A program made the translations under genes and the position numbers. The notes under the pieces are model-generated. The model did no database searches. It saw only the letters and a list, made by a program, of their open reading frames with translations, and was not told the origin of the DNA. DNA of 37,430 nt from a virus: positions 1 to 37,430 of IMG/VR virus record IMGVR_UViG_3300038701_000808. The stretch is one strand, 5' to 3'. Within the stretch, counting starts at the first letter, position 1. Each line of letters opens with the position of its first letter. Shown here in pieces: positions 7,940 through 17,111 of this stretch.

Positions 7940-8360
7940 TGTATTTGTAACTCGCGTTGTTGGGGCTGATGATACTGCCGCCGCGCTATTGAGGACGGCT
8001 GATGAAGTCCCCGTTACTACGGGCCATGAAATCCGCAAGGTCATGGAGAAGTCGAAGCGGGTATTGGTACAGCAGCCACCGCAGAGACCAGGCCAAACCT
8101 ACGTTAGAACACAAACGCTGGTGTCCGGCTGGAAAGTAACGAACGTTCAATCTCCCTATGTTGGTCATGGCTTGCAGAATTACACACCCTATACTCAATG
8201 GGTGACAGGTAACGAGTTCGGACAAATGCAGGCCTGGATGCATGTTAACAGGTGGCCCGTGTTCCGTGAGGTCGTTGAGGAATTTGTAGAAGAAGTACCT
8301 GACAACATCAAAAAGCAGATTATGGTTGTGGCTGGCGCGGCAGGATTGAGGACTGGATAA
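7932..8360 (+). CDS. Neck protein (HK97 gp10-like, putative)
   Basis: A 142-residue protein. I chose ATG 7932, which overlaps the previous stop; TTG 7920 is an alternative. It has a basic N-terminal region (RKVMEKSKRVLVQQPP) and a central strand region (TYVRTQTLVSGWKV, GHGLQNYTPYTQWVTG) as in gp10-like head-tail joining or tail-completion proteins. Its C-terminal helix (FVEEVPDNIKKQI) resembles that family. The next gene overlaps by one base (TAATGA). Confidence 0.55.
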   Translation: MTNVFVTRVVGADDTAAALLRTADEVPVTTGHEIRKVMEKSKRVLVQQPPQRPGQTYVRTQTLVSGWKVTNVQSPYVGHGLQNYTPYTQWVTGNEFGQMQAWMHVNRWPVFREVVEEFVEEVPDNIKKQIMVVAGAAGLRTG

Positions 8361-8860
8361 TGAGCGGTTACGACAACATTGAGGCCTCGTTGCAAGATAT
8401 ATTTCAGGGTATGGATCGTTTCTCGGATGCACAGGTTACACGTGGCAATGACAAAATCATTGATACCATGCTCTCAAATCAGGCCGCAGGCGATAACGCT
8501 AATGCGAACTGTATTGTTTTATACCCCGGCCCGTTTAGCCTGCTTGCGGAATCACAAAACCGCAGGACATGGCAATGGGTGACGTATGCTGAAATCTTTT
8601 ACCGCTACCAACTAAACACGGGCGATTCTGAGCAATCCTGGACTGAGTTTCGGGACATGCGAGAGGATATTATCGACACGCTGATGACAAATCCGCAACT
8701 CGGACAAACAACCACTGAGATAGTAAGCGTGTTTATCCGTGCAGATCAATCACCGGAAGAAATCTATCGCAAGCCTATCTCGGCCAGCTCAAAACCGGCA
8801 TTCATCAATCAGCGGCTGATTATAGCGGTCACTGAAATTGAAGATGTAACCTACGCATAG
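8360..8860 (+). CDS. Tail terminator (putative)
   Basis: A 166-residue alpha/beta protein between the gp10-like protein and tail tube genes, where the tail terminator usually lies. N-terminal helix IEASLQDIF, central WQWVTYAEIFYRYQLN strands and a long helix FRDMREDIIDTLM are consistent with the lambda gpU/HK97 gp10 neighbour class. The protein would cap the tail tube and join it to the head. Inference from position and secondary-structure pattern. Confidence 0.5.
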   Translation: MSGYDNIEASLQDIFQGMDRFSDAQVTRGNDKIIDTMLSNQAAGDNANANCIVLYPGPFSLLAESQNRRTWQWVTYAEIFYRYQLNTGDSEQSWTEFRDMREDIIDTLMTNPQLGQTTTEIVSVFIRADQSPEEIYRKPISASSKPAFINQRLIIAVTEIEDVTYA

Positions 8861-8868
8861 GAGAACCT

Positions 8869-9651
8869 ATGGCTACTGGAAGAACAAATTTTAACTTATG
8901 GAGCCGTTTTTATGCAGACGGCTATGACCTTTCGGGCTATACGCGCGAATTTGGTGAGCTTCAATGGGAATACGACGAACACGAAGACCGCAATTTGACC
9001 GCTGCCATCAAGGGATATTTGCCCGGTATGGCCCGCACATCTCCCGGAACGGTGAACGGCATTTTTGATAACACCGCGACCAGCGGCTTGCATGTTGTCG
9101 CTTCAGGGGCAGGTGTACAAAGAACGGTTATGATTCCAATCGGAATCCGTGGCGTTCCCGCCGTTGGCGACCCAACTTATATGGGTGTGTTTGAGCAATT
9201 GTCCTATAAGGGCGAACCGGGCGGTGAAAGTCAAGTATCTGCTGCTATGATTGACTTTGGAGCGCAACACCAACCAACCGGCCTAAACTATGATATCCCG
9301 TGGGGCGTTCTGCTTCATGCGAATGAGGCCGAAACGGACGCAAACGCTGAAACCGGCGCAGGTGTAGACAATGGTGAAGCTACAGAAAGTGGCGGGTATC
9401 TGGTTTATCAAATTTTCTCAGTTACCGGAACCGGAACTGTTACTATAAGCATAGATGATTCCGCCGACGATTCGACTTATGACGCGTTATCAGGTGCAAC
9501 AACCGGCGCAATCGCGCACACGGCGGTTCCTGCCGCCGGTGTTATTCAACTTGCGACAAATGCCACTGTAAAGCAGTATCTTCGTTGGCAAATGGCGCTT
9601 GACACAATCACAGCCTGCACGTTTGCTCTAGCATTCGTGCGTGGTCGCTAA
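8869..9651 (+). CDS. Tail protein, tube-like
   Basis: A 260-residue protein with a start (NFNLWSRFYADGYDLSGYTR) typical of a group of phage tail proteins and a C-terminal beta-sandwich (GTVTISIDDSADDSTYDALSG) of the kind found as an Ig-like decoration. It is followed by a smaller tube-like gene, so this may be the major tail protein with an added domain. AGGAGAACCT precedes the ATG. Confidence 0.55.
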   Translation: MATGRTNFNLWSRFYADGYDLSGYTREFGELQWEYDEHEDRNLTAAIKGYLPGMARTSPGTVNGIFDNTATSGLHVVASGAGVQRTVMIPIGIRGVPAVGDPTYMGVFEQLSYKGEPGGESQVSAAMIDFGAQHQPTGLNYDIPWGVLLHANEAETDANAETGAGVDNGEATESGGYLVYQIFSVTGTGTVTISIDDSADDSTYDALSGATTGAIAHTAVPAAGVIQLATNATVKQYLRWQMALDTITACTFALAFVRGR

Positions 9652-9670
9652 AACGATTTAGGAGGCTTTT

Positions 9671-10162
9671 ATGGCTGCACAAACTGGACGTACCGTCCAA
9701 AAATATACCGACTTTATTATCGAGGATAGCGGCGGAACATTGCGTTCCATTCCTGTTGATTCTATCAACGGGGTCGGCCTCGATTATGAAGAAGTAGACT
9801 TGACCGCCTTTCAGGATGCTATTCGTGGTGTACTGACAGGTCATCCTGATATGACCATTGACATCACCGGGCCATTTGACACCTCTGCGGCCGTGGCCGC
9901 CGGAACGCTCTCTGGCTCGCATACCATCCTGTCGGCAATCGCTGGCGGAAGCACCCCCCTTGCTATGGATATTCAAATCGGTATCCGACAAGCCTGGGAA
10001 GCTGGAGAGCCGCAATTTGGCATTAGCAGTGATGCAACAAATGGAGTGATCTGTACGATGTATAACGTCGATCCCGCAACTGGTAAATATTCCGCACGGT
10101 TCCGCCCGATTGCTGGTTCCGCTGCTCCAGCCTGGGGTACTGCCGCTGAATCTGTCGGATAA
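9671..10162 (+). CDS. Second tail tube-like protein
   Basis: A 163-residue beta protein after AGGAGGCTTTT. Strand-rich segments (DFIIEDSGGTLRSIPVDSI, then LTGHPDMTIDITGPFDTS) fit a simple tail-tube fold. It stands just before the tail chaperone pair and tape measure, which is where the major tail protein is usually encoded. Either this or the preceding gene is the main tube subunit. Confidence 0.55.
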   Translation: MAAQTGRTVQKYTDFIIEDSGGTLRSIPVDSINGVGLDYEEVDLTAFQDAIRGVLTGHPDMTIDITGPFDTSAAVAAGTLSGSHTILSAIAGGSTPLAMDIQIGIRQAWEAGEPQFGISSDATNGVICTMYNVDPATGKYSARFRPIAGSAAPAWGTAAESVG

Positions 10163-10187
10163 TCAATCACAATGAATGGAGATTAAC

Positions 10188-10607
10188 ATGAGTAAGATCG
10201 TAAAATGTGACATCAAAGGATTTGAGGGTCAGATCACGATTCCTGACGTTCTGACCCTCCCTGTTTTCCTAAAGTTTCGGGACGGCGTTTTTGCTGGGGC
10301 GGATGCTAACAAAGAGGGCAAGGACATCTTCGACCAGATGCTCTTATCCCTACCCGGCATGATTCAGGTTGTTGAAAAATGGGAACTTGCTAATATCCCT
10401 CAGAATCCAACCGTTGAAACGTGGCCCGTAACCCCTCTCGAGGCCAGTAAAGAGCTTCACGCCTGGTTGATGAACACACTTAATCAGAACTACTTGCGCA
10501 CCGAAACCAGTACACCAGATAACATTAAGAAAAAGGTTGAAAAGCGGAACGCGAAGGCGGTTGAGGCAGGCAATAAAGAAGAAGTGGCTGGCGACCCGGA
10601 ATCATAG
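10188..10607 (+). CDS. Tail assembly chaperone (G-like)
   Basis: A 139-residue protein preceding the tape measure gene. I chose ATG 10188 after GGAGATTAAC. The C-terminus is a charged helix (KKKVEKRNAKAVEAGNKEE). It is the expected first product of a G/GT chaperone pair: the following ORF lies in the -1 frame and its frame is open from 10577, inside this gene. The chaperones coat the tape measure during tail assembly. Confidence 0.65.
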   Translation: MSKIVKCDIKGFEGQITIPDVLTLPVFLKFRDGVFAGADANKEGKDIFDQMLLSLPGMIQVVEKWELANIPQNPTVETWPVTPLEASKELHAWLMNTLNQNYLRTETSTPDNIKKKVEKRNAKAVEAGNKEEVAGDPES

Positions 10608-10897
10608 CGGCCCGCGTCTATAACTGGTGTGAAGATGCCGGGCCGATGCCAGAAGAAGTTGAGGTATTTGACGCCTGTCAGCTTTTAGGCGTTGACGCTG
10701 TTTTTGGCAGGCCGCTAAACTGGCTCGAGGTCAGGGTTTTTACCGCTATCCACAAGGTCAGAACGTTCTATGTTTCAAGAAAATATCATCGCGATAAAGA
10801 CGGGAACATAAACTGGCCCGAGTGGGAAACAAACAATCCTGGTCGTGCAAAGTATCTGAATGAAATCTTGAAACTCGCTATTGACATAAGGGATTGA
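10577..10897 (+). CDS. Tail assembly chaperone C-terminal part (GT-like, probable -1 frameshift product)
   Basis: The frame is open from 10577 to the stop at 10897. The first ATG is 10646, but no ribosome site precedes it, and the reading before it (ARVYNWCEDAG) looks like continuous protein. A -1 shift between 10577 and 10604 would fuse it to the upstream chaperone, as in lambda G/GT. I see no classical XXXYYYZ slip site; AAAGAAGAAG at 10575-10584 is the only obvious repetitive stretch. If not frameshifted, the gene would start at 10646 (83 residues). Confidence 0.6.
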   Translation, partial: RRSGWRPGIIAARVYNWCEDAGPMPEEVEVFDACQLLGVDAVFGRPLNWLEVRVFTAIHKVRTFYVSRKYHRDKDGNINWPEWETNNPGRAKYLNEILKLAIDIRD

Positions 10898-10898
10898 C

Positions 10899-12878
10899 GT
10901 GACCGATATTCGAATCGATGTAATCGCCGCAACTGAAGACGCCGTTCGTCAAATCAAGAACGTCAGCGTCTCTATAAACGACCTTGACAAAAAGTCTGGC
11001 AAAGCCGGTTCTGGCATCAAGGACGTCGGCGATGGTATAGACGAAACCGGTAAGAAATCAAAAAGCGCAACCGATATACTGGGCGGCATGGCTCTAACAT
11101 TCGGCGCCATAGGCATAGCCGCTATTGGTGTACAAAAGGTTATGCAGGGGGTCAAGAAGGCCTTTGAATTCACCCGTGAGGGTGCTGAAATACGCCAGAC
11201 GGCGGACGCCTTCGATTCCGTCACTGACTCGGCTGGCGGCCTATATTCCGTACTCCCCAAACTAAGAGAAGCCTCAAATGGCACCATCTCCGACATGGAG
11301 CTGATGTCAAGCACAATGACGCTGTTGCAAGGAACAAGCGGCGATTTGAACGCGTCCCTGCTCGATTCTGCGGATGACATTCTGAGAATTGCAAAAGCGG
11401 CCAGTGAGCTAAACCCAGCGATGGGTGATACAAACTTCCAGTATCAATCTCTGATGACCGCCGCAAAACGCGGGTCAAAGTTGCTGGCCGATAATGCCGG
11501 GATTCTGGTCGGGGTTGGTACGGCGAATAAAAAATACGCCGAAAGCATCGGTAAGACGGTCGATCAACTGACCGAAGAAGAAAAGCAGATAGCCTTTGTC
11601 AATGAAATGCTATTCCAGGGACAAAAGCTGGTCAACCAGGCCGAAAAAGCCAATGCCAACTATACCGACACCTGGGACAAGCTGACCACGGCAATAAAAA
11701 ACAACACCGACCGTATCAAGAAAAATGTTTCTGAAAATAAAACGCTAATTAAGGTCATGGATGACACGGCCGACGCGATGAACAACTCGAGAAGCTGGCG
11801 CGAAAAGCTAGACCAGGCTGTTGAAGCCGGAATTATGACCGAAGACGAATATTATCAGATGATATTGAAAGTCAACTCTGGAGAAATGGAGTTGTCTGAC
11901 TCAATTGTCTATCTGACAGATTTGATTGAAGAATATAACGATAACATTACTCGTTCGGCCGACCTCACTGACGAGTGGGCTAATAATAACTACGACTTTG
12001 AGCCTAGCCTCGAAGAAGTTGCGGAAGCCATTGAAGAAGCCACTAAAGCCAATAACGAGTACATTGATAGCGTTCTAAAAGCGGACGAAATAAACTCGGA
12101 CTACAAGGAAGAACTGGGCGAGCTTGAAGAAGAAATGGGCGATGTGTCAGGCCGCTTGCAGGAATTGGCCGATAAGCCCTGGTTGACCAAGGACGAACAG
12201 GAAGAAGTGAAGGACTTACGCGGCGAGTACTTTGACCTTCAGGGTCAGATAACCGACCTAGAGGCGGAACATGACCGCGCGGTCAAAGAGATGATTGCGG
12301 ACTTGCTGCTAATGAAATTGACGCTAGACGGCGATCTAACGGCTTCAGAAACCGCTTTTTATCTGCAATTTAGAAAAAGCCTTGGGCTTTTAGGTGATGA
12401 TGCCGAAACGTTTGCGCTAACCATGATTGGCGCAGCAGACGACATTTATGCTGAATATGAAGAAACAGGCGGCGAAATGCAGGCCGTTTTTGACTTTCTG
12501 AGCCGGATGGATGGCAAGGTAGTTAATACAACCGTCATCACTACTTATCTTGAAGTTTATAAGCGTACTACTGGCAGTGGGTATGGGGGCGGTATAACAG
12601 GCGGCGGTGCAACACCTCAAACTCAAGCTTTGGGCGGCCTTTACCAGACCGCGACGCCAACGCTCTTTGAAATGTCGGAAATGAACCAAATAGAAACGAC
12701 CCTGGTTGTTCCGCAAGGCAAAACGCTCTATGATGTTGCGCCCGCCTCAAAAGTGAACGACCTGTTAGGTCAGCAAGGACAGCCGGTCGCACAAGGCGGC
12801 GGCAACACTTATAACTTCAACGTTGCAGCGGTAGAAGAAGCAATCAGGACTTATGATCAACTAAAGGTACTGACATGA
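10899..12878 (+). CDS. Tail tape measure protein
   Basis: This 659-residue protein sets tail length. It starts at GTG 10899 after AAGGGATTGAC. The N-terminus has alternating helices (AATEDAVRQIKNVSVSINDLDKK is within this region), a Gly-rich hydrophobic patch near residues 60-80 (GGMALTFGAIGIAAIGVQ) and long helices. A very charged coiled segment (about 360-470, ELGELEEEMGDV) follows. The Gly-rich repeat GSGYGGGITGGG lies near 565. At 659 residues it is short, implying a modest tail length by the usual proportionality. Confidence 0.85.
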   Translation: MTDIRIDVIAATEDAVRQIKNVSVSINDLDKKSGKAGSGIKDVGDGIDETGKKSKSATDILGGMALTFGAIGIAAIGVQKVMQGVKKAFEFTREGAEIRQTADAFDSVTDSAGGLYSVLPKLREASNGTISDMELMSSTMTLLQGTSGDLNASLLDSADDILRIAKAASELNPAMGDTNFQYQSLMTAAKRGSKLLADNAGILVGVGTANKKYAESIGKTVDQLTEEEKQIAFVNEMLFQGQKLVNQAEKANANYTDTWDKLTTAIKNNTDRIKKNVSENKTLIKVMDDTADAMNNSRSWREKLDQAVEAGIMTEDEYYQMILKVNSGEMELSDSIVYLTDLIEEYNDNITRSADLTDEWANNNYDFEPSLEEVAEAIEEATKANNEYIDSVLKADEINSDYKEELGELEEEMGDVSGRLQELADKPWLTKDEQEEVKDLRGEYFDLQGQITDLEAEHDRAVKEMIADLLLMKLTLDGDLTASETAFYLQFRKSLGLLGDDAETFALTMIGAADDIYAEYEETGGEMQAVFDFLSRMDGKVVNTTVITTYLEVYKRTTGSGYGGGITGGGATPQTQALGGLYQTATPTLFEMSEMNQIETTLVVPQGKTLYDVAPASKVNDLLGQQGQPVAQGGGNTYNFNVAAVEEAIRTYDQLKVLT

Positions 12879-15355
12879 CAGAGAACCTCGAAAAAATAAA
12901 ATTCTGGGTCATCAAGCCTAAAGCTATGACCAACATGATCACAAACCCGTCAATCGAAACAAACGACACGGGGTATACTGTTGTTGGGGCAGGGGTTACG
13001 AAAGCGCGAGTGGCTACCTATCAGCGTAGGGGCGCGTGGTCGCTGGAAATTACACCTGTTGATAGCGTTGAGTCCGGTGCCTACTTCGGGGATGTGACCG
13101 TTGTTAATGGAACGGTCTACACTGTGTCCGTTGATGTACACGCCCCGGATGGTGTTAACTTTTATCTGAAGGTACTTAATACTTCAGCGACTAGCCGCGG
13201 GTCGACAACTTTTTCTGGAAACGATAACTGGACACGTGAAACGCTGACCTTCACCGCCGCGGCCGATGAGGATGTTCGGATTTATGTTACCCGTTTCGAT
13301 AGCGAAACAGGTGTTCTACCATTTTACATTGACGGGTTGCAGATGGAGGCTAACTCAGAAGCAACAACCTACTTTGACGGCGATATGGTCGGTTTTGTTC
13401 CAACTCGCAATGACTTCGGTTGGAACGGCACGCGGCACGGATCGACATCTTATCGCACCGCAAAGACACGGGCTGGCGGCGAGCTGGTCTATCTTGGCGT
13501 TCAGGGTTCTGATGATTATAGAGTAATGCAGACATCCGGCCTAGGCATGGGTTCGTTCGTGCAAACCTATACCAACATCATTACGGGCGGGATGCTGTAT
13601 GAAAAACATAGCCGCACACCCAGAACATTCAGCCTGAAATTGGACTTCGGGCATAATGACAACATCGGCGAAATAATGGCGAAACGTGCCGAAATTATTG
13701 ACGCTATCCGACCGGACTTGACCGACGACCAGCCCATGCTTGTCAGGATGCAGGGATGGAACGAAAGCATGCTTAGCCCTGCTGGTGAGCCCGTTGATGT
13801 CCCCTGCGTCCCCCTGACGCCGCTAGACAATATCCCAGACAACCCTTACCTACATCAAGCCGTTTTGTCTTTCCTTGCCACCGACGCCGTTCTCCCCGGC
13901 GCGTTCCATGAGGGCGCGCAACTTGACTTTGCGGATAGCTTGACGAATGCGAATTATATTTTATATAGAGATTCCGATGGTCAATGGCAGGAAATGGGGA
14001 CGGGACTAAATGGCATCGTCTTTGTAATAAAGAAGGGGCCAGACGGAAAAATTTATGCTGGTGGGGCGTTTACAAACGCCGGGGGAGATGCGGACGCTGA
14101 TCATATCGCGTATTGGGATGGGATAAGCTGGAATCCTCTGGGAACAGGCGTAAATAATACTGTTAGTGATATTGCCTTTGATAATGATGGAAACTTATAT
14201 GCTACAGGCTCATTCACACTGGCTGGAGGCGTTGCAAACACGGTCAAAATAGCAAAATGGGATGGGTCGTCTTGGTCTCCGCTTGGAACAGGCCTTAGCG
14301 GTGGAACTGGTGGAGGAATTTGTTTGGAGTTCGACGGTCTTGGAAATCTTTATTGTGGAGGGTATTTTACTACTGCCGGAGGAACAACAGTAAATTATAT
14401 CGGAAAATGGGATGGTTCTTCATGGTCAGCACTTGATTCCGGCGTTGGTGGATCATCTCCAAGCGTAGCCGATATTGTCTTTGCCAGTAATGGCGATATG
14501 TATATAGGCGGACAATTTACTACGGTCGGGGCCGGGGCTTTATCTGTAGAGCATTTGGCAAAGTGGGACGGATCAGCTTGGTCTGATGTGGGCGGCGGAG
14601 TTGGACCTGGAGGAAATGTAAGTGTTTTGAAGTTTTCTCAAAACGGAGATTTATACATCGGAGGATCATTTTCTATATCTGGAGGAGGCCCTGCGGATGA
14701 TCTAGCTATTTGGAATGGCGTATCCATTTCACCACTCCCCGCTGGTTCTCCAAACAATTCAGTTTTAGCAATAGATATAGATAAAAACGGAAATGTTTAC
14801 TTTGGTGGCGTTTTTACTATTGTAGGAAGTTTGAGCTTGGTTGATAAAATAGCGCTTCTACGCTCAGGTGCGTGGCAGGGCATTAATATTGATCTGCCTG
14901 GGTCTGCGAATGTTTATTCAATATCAATTATGGATGACAATAGTTTGTATATTGGTTTTAGTGGTTCTGGAACGGCTACCGCCCCAGGAAGAACATCAGT
15001 TGTAAATAATTCTGGAGCAAACGCCTATCCAATTATTAGTATTACTGGGCCTTGCGCTCTTTATCAAACAGAAGACTTCACATCAGAAGCACAAATAACT
15101 TTTAACTCACTCACTTTATTAACTGGAGAAATTCTTACTATGAATTTCGATCCAAATAACATTACTATAGAATCTTCATTTCGAGGCAACTGCCTCAATT
15201 ACATCGCACCCGGCTCTGACCTTGCCAACTTCTACCTTCAACCTGGAGCGAATAGTATCTCACTGCTTATGACCGGAACGGACGGCGACACGGACGCGGT
15301 CATATACTGGAAGCCATCATACTGGTCGCTAGACCAGACAAAGTATGGAGTATAG
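12875..15355 (+). CDS. Distal tail (Dit-like) protein with inserted beta-propeller
   Basis: An 826-residue protein. The first about 175 residues look like a carbohydrate-binding sandwich (TNMITNPSIETNDTGY then FYIDGLQMEANSEATTYFDG). Residues about 205-360 and 700-826 look like two halves of a distal tail protein. Between them, about 362-690, lie repeated blades with LYIGGxFT, KWDGSSWS and LGTG motifs, a beta-propeller. DNA encoding the propeller is clearly more AT-rich than its flanks. The start overlaps the tape measure stop. The propeller and sandwich are plausible receptor-binding parts; this is inference. Confidence 0.75.
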   Translation: MTENLEKIKFWVIKPKAMTNMITNPSIETNDTGYTVVGAGVTKARVATYQRRGAWSLEITPVDSVESGAYFGDVTVVNGTVYTVSVDVHAPDGVNFYLKVLNTSATSRGSTTFSGNDNWTRETLTFTAAADEDVRIYVTRFDSETGVLPFYIDGLQMEANSEATTYFDGDMVGFVPTRNDFGWNGTRHGSTSYRTAKTRAGGELVYLGVQGSDDYRVMQTSGLGMGSFVQTYTNIITGGMLYEKHSRTPRTFSLKLDFGHNDNIGEIMAKRAEIIDAIRPDLTDDQPMLVRMQGWNESMLSPAGEPVDVPCVPLTPLDNIPDNPYLHQAVLSFLATDAVLPGAFHEGAQLDFADSLTNANYILYRDSDGQWQEMGTGLNGIVFVIKKGPDGKIYAGGAFTNAGGDADADHIAYWDGISWNPLGTGVNNTVSDIAFDNDGNLYATGSFTLAGGVANTVKIAKWDGSSWSPLGTGLSGGTGGGICLEFDGLGNLYCGGYFTTAGGTTVNYIGKWDGSSWSALDSGVGGSSPSVADIVFASNGDMYIGGQFTTVGAGALSVEHLAKWDGSAWSDVGGGVGPGGNVSVLKFSQNGDLYIGGSFSISGGGPADDLAIWNGVSISPLPAGSPNNSVLAIDIDKNGNVYFGGVFTIVGSLSLVDKIALLRSGAWQGINIDLPGSANVYSISIMDDNSLYIGFSGSGTATAPGRTSVVNNSGANAYPIISITGPCALYQTEDFTSEAQITFNSLTLLTGEILTMNFDPNNITIESSFRGNCLNYIAPGSDLANFYLQPGANSISLLMTGTDGDTDAVIYWKPSYWSLDQTKYGV

Positions 15356-15357
15356 GC

Positions 15358-16473
15358 GTGGCACGCTATCAAATTAACTTACTCTCACCATCCGGCACGT
15401 ATATCAAAGACCTTAGCGCATTCAATATGCTGCAATGGTCACGCGCTGAGAACAAAGTCGGGGTGGCTGAACTATGGCTACCGGCGAAAATGGTATCACC
15501 CTCATTCCTGCAAGTCGATCAGATCATCGAGATTGAGCGTAACGGCGGCATACTAAATGAGACCTCTTATTTCCTGCGCTTTGCGGAGTATTATGAGCAG
15601 GCTGACGGCACGGAGTTGATTCACCTGTTGGGCTATGACCTAAACTATCTGCTAGACGGGCGAATCGTTGCTTACGCTTCCGGTTCGTCTGAAGGTGATA
15701 AAACAGACTATGCCGATGATATGATGAAAGAGTATGTTGACGAAAATCTGGTTAATCCCACAGATAGCGACCGAGACGTGCCAAACATCACCGTGGCAAG
15801 CGACTTGAGCCTTGGTCCAGAGATTGACATGGCAATGGCACGGGACAATGTGTTTGACGCTCTAACTGACATCGTAGAGCTATCTAATAACCAGGGAACC
15901 TATCTCGCCTTCGATGTTGTCCGGGCGGCAAGAAATAGCTGGCAATTCCGCACCTACACCGGCCAGCGTGGTCAGGATCACAGTCAGGGCGGCTCGGCAG
16001 GCTTGCGGCTTGTCGGCCCCCAGTACGGCAATCTCAAGAACGCAAAGATTATTTTGTTTGACCGGCGCGAAGAGCGCAATGTCGCTTACGCTGGTGGACA
16101 GGGTGAAGGAACGGCCAGAGAAGTTGAAGAAGTTGAAGACACTACTCGGTCATCCGCTTCACAGTATAACCGCCGTGAGGTCTGGGTAGACGCCCGCAAC
16201 GTTGACTTGGGAGATACGGCGGCTTTGCAGGACAGGGGCAATTTGGCACTTGAAAAATACCGGCCGGTTCAGACGCTGACCGGGGACATCGTTGACACAA
16301 AGGGGTTTCGTTTTGGCATTCACTACGGCTTTGGCGACCTTGTAACAGCAACGGCCTTTGGTTATACGGTGGACTGTCACATCGATAAAATCAGTGCGGT
16401 TGTCAAGCCCGCGGCGGCTTCTGGAGCCAGTCAGGTTGAAACAATCACAACGAGTCTGAGAGGTGAGCTATAA
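15358..16473 (+). CDS. Tail protein, ReqiPepy6 gp37-like (tail-hub/endopeptidase-like)
   Basis: A 371-residue protein starting at GTG 15358. The sequence (INLLSPSGTYIKDLSAF at the start, then LIHLLGYDLNYLLDGR near 85-100) is characteristic of the gp37-like siphovirus family that follows Dit. An acidic low-complexity run (REVEEVEDTTRSS) near 250 and a C-terminal KISAVVKPAA segment are also present. It likely forms the baseplate hub under Dit. It overlaps the next gene by one base. Confidence 0.7.
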   Translation: MARYQINLLSPSGTYIKDLSAFNMLQWSRAENKVGVAELWLPAKMVSPSFLQVDQIIEIERNGGILNETSYFLRFAEYYEQADGTELIHLLGYDLNYLLDGRIVAYASGSSEGDKTDYADDMMKEYVDENLVNPTDSDRDVPNITVASDLSLGPEIDMAMARDNVFDALTDIVELSNNQGTYLAFDVVRAARNSWQFRTYTGQRGQDHSQGGSAGLRLVGPQYGNLKNAKIILFDRREERNVAYAGGQGEGTAREVEEVEDTTRSSASQYNRREVWVDARNVDLGDTAALQDRGNLALEKYRPVQTLTGDIVDTKGFRFGIHYGFGDLVTATAFGYTVDCHIDKISAVVKPAAASGASQVETITTSLRGEL

Positions 16474-17045
16474 TGGCACGCGAAACCGATCTGATGAACT
16501 TGATGAATAGGATTGAGTCGCTGGAAAGCCGGGTTAGGTTTTTGAGCAAGCTGGAAGGTGGGGGAAGCGGTATCGTTGCAACCGCGAGTGACACTAAGAC
16601 TGATACACAATCATCCTCTGTTTCGGCGGGCGACAGTGTTGCATTAACGGGACTATCAATTTCTCACGCGCTATCAAGCTCCTCTAACAAGATTCTGTTG
16701 ATGGGGCAAGTTGGTGCCGTTGCATCTTCACAAAACTACGCTAACGTCGGCGTGGCTTTTGCTGTTGACGGAACCCTAATCGGAATAGGAACATCAGTTA
16801 GTAATCGCACGGCGGTTGGCGCGTATGGCGTAGCCGCAGCCTCATTTAATTACACCGTGCAATCGAGACATATTAACTGGGTTTACGAGCCAGGCGACAC
16901 ATCTTCACACACTTATACAATTCATGCCATTAATATCACATCAGCGACAAAAACAATTTATATTAATCGATCGGAGGTTGAGTCTGACTCAGCGGACTAC
17001 GGCAGAGCAGCAAGCTCTCTTGTTTTACTAGAGATGTCCTTGTAA
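16473..17045 (+). CDS. Small tail-tip/fibre protein
   Basis: A 190-residue protein with an N-terminal trimerising coiled coil (MNLMNRIESLESRVRFLSKL) followed by a Ser/Gly-rich beta domain ending with SSLVLLEMSL. This arrangement is common in short tail fibres whose C-terminal domain binds the host surface. It lies last in the tail cluster. Receptor binding is inferred. Confidence 0.6.
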   Translation: MARETDLMNLMNRIESLESRVRFLSKLEGGGSGIVATASDTKTDTQSSSVSAGDSVALTGLSISHALSSSSNKILLMGQVGAVASSQNYANVGVAFAVDGTLIGIGTSVSNRTAVGAYGVAAASFNYTVQSRHINWVYEPGDTSSHTYTIHAINITSATKTIYINRSEVESDSADYGRAASSLVLLEMSL

Positions 17046-17067
17046 TTCCTATCAAATTTGTTATAAT
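17040..17067 (+). promoter_or_regulatory. Candidate promoter upstream of metallophosphoesterase gene
   Basis: TTGTAA at 17040-17045, a 16-base spacer and a perfect TATAAT at 17062-17067, about 45 bases upstream of the start at 17112. It overlaps the stop of the tail-tip gene. It could give separate expression of the phosphoesterase. Confidence 0.5.
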
Positions 17068-17111
17068 ATAGTAAGGGTGGACTGTTTCTATTCGCTAGTG
17101 ATCGGGGTATA

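Noticed and set aside
7998-8035. Hammerhead-like CTGATGA...GAAA pattern
   Set aside because: It is inside a neck gene, stem II does not begin next to CTGATGA and no stem I partner is found.
12568-12792. Minus-strand ORFs within the tape measure and capsid genes
   Set aside because: They are frame shadows of strongly supported structural genes.
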